From Hymenobacter armeniacus (lineage in GTDB: Bacteria > Bacteroidota > Bacteroidia > Cytophagales > Hymenobacteraceae), in the NCBI RefSeq assembly GCF_014699055.1, contig NZ_JACXAC010000001.1, forward strand, positions 620,001 through 684,000: a stretch of DNA of 64,000 nt, given 5' to 3'. This document shows, one piece after another, positions 25,552-34,269 of this stretch. A program made the position numbers and the translations under genes. A model generated the notes under the pieces. That model was given only the letters and a program-made list of their open reading frames with translations. It made no database searches and was not told the DNA's origin. The number at the start of each line of letters is the position of its first letter. The first letter of the stretch is position 1.

Positions 25552-26433
25552 ATGGTTCCCAACCTCGTAGTGCTCACTGATTTTTCGCTCGCTGCCGAGC
25601 GGGCCCGGTCCTACGCCGCCGTGCTGGCCGCGCCGCTGAAGGCCGAGCTACACCTCGTCCACGTCTTTTTGCCCATGCCCATCGGCACCGAATACGGCAT
25701 GGTGGTGCCCGTGATGGACGACAAGTACGTGCCCGCCGCCGGCCGCTGCCTCCAGCACGTGGCCGACGTGATGCCCGTGCCCGCCACCGCCGAGATATTG
25801 GAGTCGGACTGGCCCAGTGCCATTGAGGAAGTCCTGGCCAAGTACCAGCCCATGCTCGTGGTGGCCGGGCTCACGGCCACCAGCAATTTCCTCGAAGAGT
25901 GGTTCAGCAACCGCGCCGTGGCCCTGCCGCACCAGATGGGCTGCCCCCTGCTGCTCGTGCCCGAGCACCTGCCCGATGCCGCCCTGCACCCGCCCCACCG
26001 CCTGGCCCTGGCCGTGGAAGACCGGCCCTTCCGGCTGGCGGCCACCACCAAAGTCGTGCGGCCGCTGCTCGACAGCCTCGACCTGGAGCCGGTGGCCGTC
26101 ACGGTTTTGCCGGACGAAGAGCGGACCGGCGGCTGGGATGGCCTGCGCGCCGCCCAGCACAGCGGCCTCACGGCCGGCGCGGCCACCTGCGGCCTGCACA
26201 AAGTGGTGAGCAACCTGCCCGGCTCCGGCATTCTGGAGGCCGTGAGCGACCTGCACGCCGATGCGGTGGCCCTGCTCGACCAGGGCCATGGCTGGGCGCA
26301 CAAGCTCTTCAGCGGCAGCGTCATCAGCTACGTGCTGCGGCACACCCACGTGCCGGTGCTGCTGCTCTCGGCCCAGGTGCTTGACGCCGAGCCGGCGCCG
26401 GTCGAAACCCTTGCATTTACGCCGACCAACTGA
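25552..26433 (+). CDS. Divergent universal stress protein
   Basis: 293 aa from MVPNLVVLTDFSLAAERARS; the TTG at 25543 is an alternative start. The first half is a good UspA domain with LHLVHVF and LVVAGLTATSNFLEEWFSNRAV. The second half is degraded: LALAVEDRPF then LLDQGHGWAHKLFSGSVIS, lacking the HRSVTAQ loop of its paralogues. Its stop overlaps the next start (TGATG), indicating translational coupling. Confidence 0.85.
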   Translation: MVPNLVVLTDFSLAAERARSYAAVLAAPLKAELHLVHVFLPMPIGTEYGMVVPVMDDKYVPAAGRCLQHVADVMPVPATAEILESDWPSAIEEVLAKYQPMLVVAGLTATSNFLEEWFSNRAVALPHQMGCPLLLVPEHLPDAALHPPHRLALAVEDRPFRLAATTKVVRPLLDSLDLEPVAVTVLPDEERTGGWDGLRAAQHSGLTAGAATCGLHKVVSNLPGSGILEAVSDLHADAVALLDQGHGWAHKLFSGSVISYVLRHTHVPVLLLSAQVLDAEPAPVETLAFTPTN

Positions 26434-27335
26434 TGAAACCTGCCCCCGCCATGCCCCTTACGCTCATCGTTTTATCCGGTTTCTACGAGCCCGCCCGGCA
26501 CGCCATCCGCTACGCCGATACGCTGGCCCAGGCCGTGCACGGCCAGTTGGTGCTGCTGCACGTCAACCGCGCCTCGCTCTTCGACCCCTACGAGCTGGTG
26601 GGCGCGGTGGGGGAGAAGTACCACCGCCAGGAGCTGGCCGCCCAAACCGACACCGTGGCCGCCCTGCGCCAGCTGGCCCACACCCTGCACAGCCCCGCCA
26701 CCGTCGAAATGGCCACCGACCTGCTGCCCGACATCGCCCACGAACTGGCCACCCGCTACAGCCCGGCCCTGTTCGTGCTCGGCCAGCCCGACGAGGACCA
26801 CCCCGACCACGAAGGCATGGCTGCCCTGTGCGCCGAGCTGCTGCGGGCCGGCCACTACCCGGTGCTGGCCGTGCCCACCACGGCGCCCACCGACCAGCCG
26901 CCGCACCGCTTCCTCATCGCGGCCGACCGCGAGCCGTTTGCCCTCGGCCCGGCGGCGCAGGCGTTGCGCCCCGTGCTGGCCCTGCTCGGCACGGCCGTGG
27001 TGGTGGCCCACGTGTCGGAAGGCGTGGTGGACGACGACGGCTGCGCCGCCGCCCTGCACGCCGTGCGCCGCAGCGGCCTGGTCGAGTTTCAGACGCCCGA
27101 GCTGCGCGGCTACCTCGACAGCGACTACGCCGAAGGCCTGCTCACGGCCACGCAGGACGCCGCGGCCGACGTGGTGATTACGCTGGTCCGGCAGCGCAGC
27201 TTCATGAGCGACCTGTTCCACCGCAGCGTGACGGCCCGCTTGCTGGAGCTGTGTCCTGTGCCGGTGCTGGTGCTGCCCACCGCCGCCGAAATCCCGCAGG
27301 CAGATGCCTCCGCGGCGGCGTCAGCCCAAGCTTAA
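26433..27335 (+). CDS. Universal stress protein, two UspA domains
   Basis: 300 aa from MKPAPAMPLTLIVLSGFYEPARHA, start overlapping the preceding stop by one base. The second domain begins RFLIAADREPFALG and ends ITLVRQRSFMSDLFHRSVTAR. It is the last gene of the BON-USP operon; no clear terminator was seen after it. Confidence 0.88.
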   Translation: MKPAPAMPLTLIVLSGFYEPARHAIRYADTLAQAVHGQLVLLHVNRASLFDPYELVGAVGEKYHRQELAAQTDTVAALRQLAHTLHSPATVEMATDLLPDIAHELATRYSPALFVLGQPDEDHPDHEGMAALCAELLRAGHYPVLAVPTTAPTDQPPHRFLIAADREPFALGPAAQALRPVLALLGTAVVVAHVSEGVVDDDGCAAALHAVRRSGLVEFQTPELRGYLDSDYAEGLLTATQDAAADVVITLVRQRSFMSDLFHRSVTARLLELCPVPVLVLPTAAEIPQADASAAASAQA

Positions 27336-27374
27336 CGAGCTATAGCCGGCACGAAGAAAATGCTGCCCTAGCCC

Positions 27375-27527
27375 GTGTCTCTGCTGCTGGGCACCAGGGC
27401 GTTTGGCATCAGCATGTGGCGGCGCGAAGTAGCTAACACGCTCATTGTGGCGCTGCCGGTGATGGGCCATCTGGGCGCGGGCTGGCTGGGAGGCTACAAG
27501 CTGCTGCACGCGCGAGCAACCGCTTGA
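27375..27527 (+). CDS. Short hydrophobic ORF, possible gene remnant
   Basis: A 50-codon frame from GTG encoding a piece that looks like membrane protein (TLIVALPVMGHLGAGWLGGY). It has no partner frame or recognisable family and may be a relic of a deleted gene. It lies in the 361-bp gap between the USP operon and ppsA, which otherwise holds only the ppsA control region and a TTGAT-T-ATCAA dyad (27524-27534). Confidence 0.2.
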   Translation: MSLLLGTRAFGISMWRREVANTLIVALPVMGHLGAGWLGGYKLLHARATA

Positions 27528-27557
27528 TTATCAAATTGGGCGATGACCGGCTGGACC

Positions 27558-27623
27558 ATGATTTTAATCAGCCGGCCGATTGAGAAAACGCAGTGCGGTG
27601 GCGCGGTGGCGCGGATAGTTTTG
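27558..27623 (+). promoter_or_regulatory. FNR-like tandem dyad promoter of ppsA
   Basis: Distal dyad ATGAT-TTTA-ATCAG at 27558-27571 (centre 27564.5). At the proximal position (27580-27593) TTGAGAAAACGCAG keeps only the left half-site. The -7 element TAGTTTTG at 27616-27623 is a perfect TAnnTTTG, with TTTG starting 55.5 bp from the distal centre. The ATG of ppsA is 73 bp further on. Confidence 0.7.
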
Positions 27624-27696
27624 GGAAGAATAAAAACCGGCTTTGCGCGGCGCAGGGCGGCGGTTTTAGCCATTTTCAACCCCAACCACTCCCAGT

Positions 27697-30096
27697 ATGG
27701 CACCCGAACCATTTGCCCTGTTTTTTCAGGATTTGACCAATGACAAAGTGGCGCTGGTGGGCGGCAAAAACGCCTCCCTGGGCGAGCTGTACAACCGCCT
27801 GAGCGCGGAGGGCATCAGCGTGCCGAACGGATTTGCCCTCACGGCCAAGGCGTACGAGCTGTTTCTGAACGAGAACAACCTGCGCGAGCCGCTCACCGCT
27901 CTGCTGGCCAAGCTCGACACGCAGGAATTCAGCAACTTGGCCGCCATCGGCAACGAGGCGCGGATGATGTTGCGCGTGTCCCGGCTGCCCGATTCGGTGA
28001 GCCTGGCCATTGCCGATGCCTACCACCAGCTGCGGGCCGGCTACGAGCACGAAATTCAGGTGGCGGTGCGCAGCAGCGCCACGGCCGAGGACCTGCCCAC
28101 GGCCAGCTTCGCCGGGCAGCACGACTCGTTTCTGGACGTGCGCAGCGCCGATGCCGTGCTCGACGCCTGCCAGAAATGCTACGTGTCGCTGTTCAACGAC
28201 CGCGCCATTAAGTACCGGGTGCAGAACGGGTTCGACCACCTGAAAGTGGCGCTGTCGGTGGGCGTGCAAACCATGGTGCGCTCCGATTTGGCCTCGGCCG
28301 GCGTGGCCTTCACCATCGAGCCCGAAACCGGCCACGACAACCTGATTTACCTCACCGCCAGCTGGGGCCTGGGCGAAAACGTGGTGCAGGGCGCTGTAAA
28401 CCCCGACGAGTTCTACCTCTTCAAGCCGGCCCTGCGCACCGACAAGCGCGCTCTGGTGCGCAAGAAGCTGGGCGACAAGGCTAAAACCATGCGCTACGCC
28501 ACCGACGCCGGCACCACCGGTATCAAAAACACCGACACGCCGGCCGAGCGCCGCGCCGCCTTCGCCCTCACCGATGCCGAAGCCGAGCAGCTGGGCCGCT
28601 GGTGCCTGCTGATTGAAAACCATTACGGCATGCCCATGGACATCGAATGGGCCAAGGACGGCCTCAACGGCAGCCTCTACATCGTGCAGGCCCGGCCCGA
28701 AACCGTACACCACGGCCGCCGGGCCTTGCGCCTGCACGAGTACCACCTCACCGAGCGCGGCTCGCTGCTGGCCACCGGCAAGGCCGTGGGCAGCCAGATT
28801 GTGTCGGGCGTGGCGCGGCTTATCGACTCGCCGGCCGACGGCCACCGCCTGCAAACTGGTGACATTCTGGTCACGAACAGCACCAGCCCCGACTGGAACG
28901 CGGTGCTGAAAAAGGCGTCCGTCATCGTGACGAACCAAGGCGGGCGCACCAGCCACGCGGCCATTGTGGCGCGCGAGCTAGGCCTCTCGGCCGTGGTGGG
29001 CACGCTCGATGCGACCCTGAAAATCCGGGACGGGCAGCGCATCACCGTCTCTTGCGCCGAGGGCGACGAGGGCCACATCTACGAAGGCCAATTGGCCTGG
29101 GAAGAGCACGAAATCGACTTGGAGCACCTCGTGCAGCCCCACACCAAGCCCATGCTGATTCTGGCCGACCCTGACCGGGCGCTCACGCTGGCCCGCTACC
29201 CCAGCCAGGGCGTGGGCCTGCTGCGCATGGAGTTCATTATCAGCAACGCCATTCGGGTGCACCCCATGGCGCTGGTGGCCTTCGACCAACTCACCGACCA
29301 GAAGGCCCGCGAGGAAATCATGGCCCTCACCGCCAATTATGCCAGCAAGCCCGAGTATTTCATCGAGCAGCTGGCCCAGGCGCTGGGCTTCGTGGCGGCG
29401 GCATTCTACCCGCGCGAAGTCATCGTGCGCATGAGCGACTTCAAGACCAACGAGTACGCCAACCTGCTAGGTGGAAGGCAGTTTGAGCCGGAGGAAGAAA
29501 ACCCGATGCTGGGTTTCCGGGGCGCGTCGCGCTATTACAGTCCGCAATATCGCGAGGGCTTCCGGCTGGAATGCGCGGCTCTGGAGCGCGTGCGCCACGA
29601 CATGGGCCTGACCAACATCAAGGCCATGATTCCCTTCTGCCGCACGGTGGAAGAAGGCCAGCGCGTGGTGGCCCTGATGGCCGATTTCGGCCTGCGCCAG
29701 GGCGTCGACAACCTGGAAATCTACGTGATGGCCGAAATCCCGAGCAACGTCATTCTGGCCGAGGACTTCGCCACGGTGTTCGACGGCTTCTCCATCGGTT
29801 CCAACGACTTAACCCAGCTCACCCTGGGCCTGGACCGCGACTCGGCCATCGTGAGCGGGCTCTTTGACGAGCGCAACGAGGCCGTGACGCGGCTGCTCTC
29901 GCAGGTCATTCGCACGGCCAAGGCGCACGGCCGGCCCATCGGCCTCTGCGGCCAAGCCCCGAGCGACTACCCGGCTTTCGCCCAGTTCCTGGTCGAGCAG
30001 GGCATCGACAGCATTTCCTTCACGCCCGATGCGCTGCTTAATGGAATGGCGAATATGGTGAAAGCGGAGGAAGTGGTGGCCGATGAGTACCCGTAG
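27697..30096 (+). CDS. ppsA: Phosphoenolpyruvate synthase
   Basis: 799 aa, full family length. N-terminal ATP-grasp part: VALVGGKNASLGELYNRL, VAVRSSATAEDLPTASFAGQ, YIVQARPETV. The swivelling phospho-histidine domain has NQGGRTSHAAIVARELG with the catalytic His, and the PEP-binding barrel has GLLRMEFII, RMSDFKTNEYANL, EIPSNVILAEDF, SIGSNDLTQLTLGLDRDS and GLCGQAPSDYP. It makes PEP from pyruvate and ATP (AMP + Pi released). PpsA genes recur inside low-oxygen USP loci of other phyla. Promoter with perfect -7 element just upstream. Confidence 0.95.
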   Translation: MAPEPFALFFQDLTNDKVALVGGKNASLGELYNRLSAEGISVPNGFALTAKAYELFLNENNLREPLTALLAKLDTQEFSNLAAIGNEARMMLRVSRLPDSVSLAIADAYHQLRAGYEHEIQVAVRSSATAEDLPTASFAGQHDSFLDVRSADAVLDACQKCYVSLFNDRAIKYRVQNGFDHLKVALSVGVQTMVRSDLASAGVAFTIEPETGHDNLIYLTASWGLGENVVQGAVNPDEFYLFKPALRTDKRALVRKKLGDKAKTMRYATDAGTTGIKNTDTPAERRAAFALTDAEAEQLGRWCLLIENHYGMPMDIEWAKDGLNGSLYIVQARPETVHHGRRALRLHEYHLTERGSLLATGKAVGSQIVSGVARLIDSPADGHRLQTGDILVTNSTSPDWNAVLKKASVIVTNQGGRTSHAAIVARELGLSAVVGTLDATLKIRDGQRITVSCAEGDEGHIYEGQLAWEEHEIDLEHLVQPHTKPMLILADPDRALTLARYPSQGVGLLRMEFIISNAIRVHPMALVAFDQLTDQKAREEIMALTANYASKPEYFIEQLAQALGFVAAAFYPREVIVRMSDFKTNEYANLLGGRQFEPEEENPMLGFRGASRYYSPQYREGFRLECAALERVRHDMGLTNIKAMIPFCRTVEEGQRVVALMADFGLRQGVDNLEIYVMAEIPSNVILAEDFATVFDGFSIGSNDLTQLTLGLDRDSAIVSGLFDERNEAVTRLLSQVIRTAKAHGRPIGLCGQAPSDYPAFAQFLVEQGIDSISFTPDALLNGMANMVKAEEVVADEYP

Positions 30097-30112
30097 CTGA
30101 ACGATGAAAGAA

Positions 30113-30238
30113 CGTCATGCTGAGCGGAGCGCAGCGTAGTCGAAGCATCTCGCTTGTGGCAGTAAATCCATCGTTGAAAAAGGGTTAGTGGCGGCACGCG
30201 AGATGCTTCGACTGCGCTGCGCTCCGCTCAGCATGACG
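30113..30238. repeat. REP-like inverted repeat (GTCATGCTGAGC family)
   Basis: Near-perfect 41-bp arms: the left starts CGTCATGCTGAGCGGAGC and ends GTCGAAGCATCTCGC; the right begins GCGAGATGCTTCGAC and ends CGCTCAGCATGACG. About 44 bp separate them. It fills the gap between ppsA and the Mla permease gene and may act as a transcription terminator. Confidence 0.85.
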
Positions 30239-30280
30239 GCCTCTATGCCTCCAACGACAATATAAAATATTCCCAACCCC

Positions 30281-31039
30281 ATGCCCGACACCTCGCTACT
30301 GGCCGAAACCGGCGAAATCACCAGCTTCGCCGGGCGCTTCTTCCGCGAGGGGTTTCGGCCGCGCTACGAGCTGGCCGAGTTGCTGCACCAGTGCTACGTG
30401 GTGGGTTATCAGTCCTTGCCGATGGTGGGCATCACGGGGTTTATCATGGGCATGGTGCTCACGCTGCAAAGCCGGCCCACCATGGCGCAGTTCGGGGCCG
30501 AATCGTGGATTCCGACCATGGTGGGGCTCACCATCATCCGCGAGATGGGGCCGATTATCACGGCGCTGATTTTCGCCGGCAAAATTGGGTCCAGCATCGG
30601 GGCCGAGCTGGGCTCGATGCGCGTGACCGAGCAGATTGACGCCATGGAAGTGTCGGGCACCAACCCGTTTAAGTACCTGGTGGCCACGCGGGTGATGGCC
30701 ACCACGCTCATGCTGCCGCTGCTCACGATTCTGGCCGATGCCATTGGACTGTATGCTTCTTATCTGGGTATCAACATGAAGGGTACGACCACGCTGGCGC
30801 TGTTCGTGAACAACATTCTGAGCGGGTTGACCTTCGGCGACGTGCTGCCGGCCTTCATCAAGACCTTCTTTTTTGGGTTCGCCATCGGGCTCATCGGGTG
30901 CTATAAAGGCTACTTTTCCGACAAGGGTACCGAAGGGGTGGGGCAAGCGGCGAATTCGGCCGTGGTGGTAGCCTCGCTGGTCATTTTCCTGCTCGATTTG
31001 GTGGCGGTGCAAATCACCGGCTTGCTGGGACTTAACTAA
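30281..31039 (+). CDS. mlaE: MlaE-like ABC transporter permease
   Basis: 252 aa, five to six membrane helices with the MlaE family signatures ITGFIMGMVLTLQSRPTMAQFG, IREMGPIITALIFAGKIGSS, ELGSMRVTEQIDAMEVSGTNP and GFAIGLIGCYKGYF. The Mla/MCE system moves phospholipid between inner and outer membrane. Start at ATG giving MPDTSLLAETGE. It forms an operon with the ATPase 12 bp downstream and with MlaD further on. Confidence 0.93.
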   Translation: MPDTSLLAETGEITSFAGRFFREGFRPRYELAELLHQCYVVGYQSLPMVGITGFIMGMVLTLQSRPTMAQFGAESWIPTMVGLTIIREMGPIITALIFAGKIGSSIGAELGSMRVTEQIDAMEVSGTNPFKYLVATRVMATTLMLPLLTILADAIGLYASYLGINMKGTTTLALFVNNILSGLTFGDVLPAFIKTFFFGFAIGLIGCYKGYFSDKGTEGVGQAANSAVVVASLVIFLLDLVAVQITGLLGLN

Positions 31040-31051
31040 CGCCAACCCGCC

Positions 31052-31837
31052 ATGCAGCCCGAATCCATCACCCAGGAAATGCCCCGCCCCGCCGCCGCCG
31101 CCGCCGCGGCCGAAACGGTGCTGACGGTGGATAAAGTCAGCAAGTCGTTTGGCGACAACCACGTGCTGCGCGACTTTTCGCTGGCGCTGCACCGGGGCGA
31201 AAACGTGGTGGTGCTGGGCAAGTCCGGCTCGGGCAAGTCGGTGCTTATCAAGTGCATCATCGGCCTGCTAACGCCCGATGCCGGCCGCATCACAGTGCTG
31301 GGCCAGGACGTGGCCGCCCTCGACCACGCCGCCATGGACCGGCTGCGGGCCAAGGTCGGCTTCCTCTTCCAAAGCAACGCCCTCTACGACTCGATGACCG
31401 TGCGCGACAACCTGCTCTTCCCGCTGCGCCGCCACTGGCTGGCCCACGGCCCGGAGGAAGAGGACGCGCTGGTGCTCCAGGCCCTCGATGATGTAGGCCT
31501 GGCCCAGACCGCCGAGCTGCTGCCGGCCGAGCTCTCGGGCGGCATGCGCAAGCGCATCGCGCTGGCCCGCACCCTCATCCTGCGCCCCGACATCATCCTC
31601 TACGACGAGCCCACCACCGGCCTCGACCCCGTGACGGCCCGCGAAATCGACCACCTCATCCGCGAAGTGCAGCAGAAATACCGCACCTCGGCCCTCATCA
31701 TCTCGCACGACATGAACTGCGTGCGCCTGGTGGCCGACCGCGTGGTGCTGCTCGTGGACGGCCGCTGCTATGCGGAGGGTACTTATGACGAATTAGCCAG
31801 GAATATGGACCCTAAAGTGAAGGAGTTTTTTGCTTGA
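31052..31837 (+). CDS. mlaF: MlaF-like ABC transporter ATP-binding protein
   Basis: 261 aa. Walker A GKSGSGKSV, signature LSGGMRKRIALARTL, Walker B IILYDEPTTGLDPVT and H-loop LIISHDMNC are intact. The N-terminal 20 residues are an alanine-rich tail (PRPAAAAAAAETV). It energises the MlaE permease encoded just upstream. Confidence 0.93.
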   Translation: MQPESITQEMPRPAAAAAAAETVLTVDKVSKSFGDNHVLRDFSLALHRGENVVVLGKSGSGKSVLIKCIIGLLTPDAGRITVLGQDVAALDHAAMDRLRAKVGFLFQSNALYDSMTVRDNLLFPLRRHWLAHGPEEEDALVLQALDDVGLAQTAELLPAELSGGMRKRIALARTLILRPDIILYDEPTTGLDPVTAREIDHLIREVQQKYRTSALIISHDMNCVRLVADRVVLLVDGRCYAEGTYDELARNMDPKVKEFFA

Positions 31838-31852
31838 ATACGCTCAACGATT

Positions 31853-32035
31853 GACCTCACCCCCTGACCCCCTCTCCAAAAGAGAGGGGGCACCGGTATT
31901 GCACTTGTAGCGTGGACTCTGCGAGTCCGCGCCTGCTAGAACATCGACATCCTTCGCCAAGACGCGGACTCGCAGAGTCCACGCTACAAGTCGTCAGGCT
32001 CCCCTCTCTTTTGGAGAGGGGCCGGGGGTGAGGTC
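31853..32035. repeat. Nested composite inverted repeat
   Basis: Two palindromes, one inside the other. The outer arms are CCCCCTCTCCAAAAGAGAGG (31853 side, beginning GACCTCAC) and CCCCTCTCTTTTGGAGAGG (right side, ending GTGAGGTC). The inner arms (31904-31931, 31963-31990) pair CTTGTAGCGTGGACTCTGCG with CGCAGAGTCCACGCTACAAG. A lone copy of the AGATGCTTCGACTGCGCTCA element follows at 32053-32089. It separates mlaF from mlaD. Confidence 0.85.
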
Positions 32036-32123
32036 CCGGCGTCAGGCGAAGCGGTAGAGATGCTTCGACTGCGCTCAGCATGACGTTCCTTTTACTCACC
32101 ACTCACCACTCAACACTACCCCC

Positions 32124-33110
32124 ATGCCCCAACGCCCGACCGGTAACTATGTAAAGCTGGGCCTGTTCGTGGTCGTGGGCCTGGCGTGCCTGCTGGTGAC
32201 GCTGTACTTGCTGGGGCGGCAGCAGAGCTTGTTCAGCCGCGGCTTTGTGGTGCAGGCCGATTTTCGGAACGTGTCGGGCCTGCTCACGGGCAACAACGTG
32301 CGGCTGGGCGGTATCACCGTGGGGACGGTGCGCGAAATCAAGCTGCTGAATGATACTACCGTGCGCGTGGCTATCAACCTGAACCGCGACGCGCAGCCCT
32401 TCGTGCGCCGAAACGCGGTGGCCGCCATCGGCACCGACGGGCTGGTGGGCAACACCATCATCAACCTCACGGCCGGGCGCGGCGCGGCCCCGCCCGTGCA
32501 GCCCGGCGACCAGCTGCGCACCCGCCGCCCCGTGGGCATGGATGACCTGCTGAGCACCTTTGACGTGTCGAACAAAAACCTGGTCAGCATCACCCAGGAC
32601 CTGCGCCAGGTGACCGCCAGGCTCAACGGCAGCAAGGCGCTCTGGGAGTTGCTCGACGACCGCACCCTGGCCGACAACCTGCGCCGCAGCCTGCGCAACG
32701 CCGCCGGGGCCTCTGCCCAGCTCGGCCAGGCCACGCGCGACGTGGCTCAGCTCACCGGCGGGGTGCGGCGGGGGCGGGGGCCGCTGGGCTACCTGCTCAC
32801 CGACACGGCTTTTGCCGGCCGGCTGGGGTACGCCTCGCGGGGCCTGGCCGGCACTTCCGACACGCTGGCGGCCCTGGTCGGCAGCCTGAAAGGGCAGGTG
32901 GCCCACGGCGCCGGCCCCGTGCACACGCTGCTCACCGACACCGCCGCCAGCCGCCAGCTGCGCCTCACCCTGCAGCACGTGGAGCAGGGCACGGCCGGCT
33001 TCAACCGCAGCATGGACGCCCTGCAGCACACCTTCCTGCTGCGCGGCTACCTGCGCCGCCAGCAGAAAAAACAGGCTCGCGAAAAGCAGGCCCGTGCTGC
33101 CATGCAATAG
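32124..33110 (+). CDS. mlaD: MlaD-like MCE domain protein
   Basis: 328 aa. One N-terminal membrane helix (LGLFVVVGLACLLVTLYLLG) anchors an MCE domain: FRNVSGLLTGNNVRLGGITV, VRVAINLNRDAQPFV and AAIGTDGLVGNTIINL. The C-terminal 180 residues are helical and likely form the substrate tunnel or coiled coil (TFDVSNKNLVSITQDLRQV). It is the periplasmic lipid-binding component of the transporter encoded by the two genes upstream. Confidence 0.93.
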   Translation: MPQRPTGNYVKLGLFVVVGLACLLVTLYLLGRQQSLFSRGFVVQADFRNVSGLLTGNNVRLGGITVGTVREIKLLNDTTVRVAINLNRDAQPFVRRNAVAAIGTDGLVGNTIINLTAGRGAAPPVQPGDQLRTRRPVGMDDLLSTFDVSNKNLVSITQDLRQVTARLNGSKALWELLDDRTLADNLRRSLRNAAGASAQLGQATRDVAQLTGGVRRGRGPLGYLLTDTAFAGRLGYASRGLAGTSDTLAALVGSLKGQVAHGAGPVHTLLTDTAASRQLRLTLQHVEQGTAGFNRSMDALQHTFLLRGYLRRQQKKQAREKQARAAMQ

Positions 33111-33171
33111 GCGAATGGGGACAACGGCCGCAGGTGGGCTGGCCGGTTCAGTGCCCGCGCGGCGTTGCTCC

Positions 33172-34128
33172 TCAGGTGGCGATGCGCGCGGCGGGCATGG
33201 TTTTCAGCAGCCAGTGGTAGAGCTTTTCCGCATCGGCCCGGTGGAACAATTCGGTGCCGGGGTTCAGGGTGGCGGCCGTGCCGCAGGCCACGCCCAGGCG
33301 CACGGCCTCGCGCAGGGGCTGCGCGTGCACCAGCGCGTGCACCAGGCCGGCCACCAGGCTGTCGCCGGCGCCCACGGTGCTGCGCCGCTTCACGGCCGGG
33401 GCCGGAATGTGGTCTTCCCACTCGGGCGTAATCAGGCATGCGCCCTGCGCGCCCTGCGACACCACCACAATTTCGCAGCGCCCCGCCCGCATGAGCTGCC
33501 GGGCCACGGTGGGCACGCTGGCGCTGTCGAGCTCGGCCTCGCCGGCCAGGTGGCTCAGCTCGCCCAGGTTGGGCTTGATGAGGTAGGCGCCGGCCTCGAT
33601 GACGGCGTGCAAGGCCGGCCCGGAGGTGTCGGCAATCACCTTAATGCCCATTTCCCGGGCCTGGCGCACCACTTTGGTGAGAAAGGACGGGTGCACGCCC
33701 GCCGGCAAACTGCCGCTGATGACCAGGTACTCGGGCCGGCGCACGAACTGGTGCAGCACCTCCAGCACTTGCAGCTGCTCGCTGGCGGTGAGCGGCGGCC
33801 CCGGCATGCCGAAGCGGTATTGCTGGTTGGTGTTCGTGTCGACGACGACAAAGTTTTCGCGCACCGCGCTTTTGGTCGGAATAACCCGCGAGGCAATGTT
33901 TTCGGCCGCGAGCAGGGCTTCGAGCTGCGCGCCCGTTGGCCCGCCCGCCGGGTAAATGGCCACCGATGGCGTGCCGAGGCGGCGCAGGCCCCGCGACACG
34001 TTGATGCCCCCGCCGCCGGGTTCGGCGACGAGCGGGGCGCAGTGCAGTTTCTGGTCGGGCACAATGCCGGCCACGGCGGTGCTTTTGTCCAGGGCCGGGC
34101 TTAAGGTGAGGGTGGCAACAGCTGGCAT
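33172..34128 (-). CDS. PfkB-family 1-phosphofructokinase-like hexose kinase
   Basis: 318 aa. Opens with ATLTLSPALDKSTAVAG and carries the PfkB signatures GGGINVSRGLRRLG, VISGSLPAGVHPSFL and the ATP/anion-hole motif STVGAGDSLVAGLVHAL with catalytic Asp. This matches LacC/FruK/PfkB kinases that phosphorylate fructose 1- or 6-phosphate or tagatose 6-phosphate. Its neighbourhood (USPs, PRTase) parallels the PfkB gene in the mycobacterial DosR regulon. Confidence 0.9.
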   Translation of the reverse strand: MPAVATLTLSPALDKSTAVAGIVPDQKLHCAPLVAEPGGGGINVSRGLRRLGTPSVAIYPAGGPTGAQLEALLAAENIASRVIPTKSAVRENFVVVDTNTNQQYRFGMPGPPLTASEQLQVLEVLHQFVRRPEYLVISGSLPAGVHPSFLTKVVRQAREMGIKVIADTSGPALHAVIEAGAYLIKPNLGELSHLAGEAELDSASVPTVARQLMRAGRCEIVVVSQGAQGACLITPEWEDHIPAPAVKRRSTVGAGDSLVAGLVHALVHAQPLREAVRLGVACGTAATLNPGTELFHRADAEKLYHWLLKTMPAARIAT

Positions 34129-34269
34129 GAGTGCAAGGAAAAACAGTGAAAAAGGAAAGGTGAACGGGATACTATTTTCGGGGCACCCGTCACCAGGTTT
34201 ACTGCGGGGAGGCTTGGGGGCGTCTGGGCTGCGAACTTGCCGAGGCGGGCCGGCGGCCCGCAGCCCCGC

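Noticed and set aside
27524-27534. TTGAT-T-ATCAA as an FNR site
   Set aside because: Perfect half-sites but a one-base spacer, which cannot seat an FNR-type dimer in the known way.
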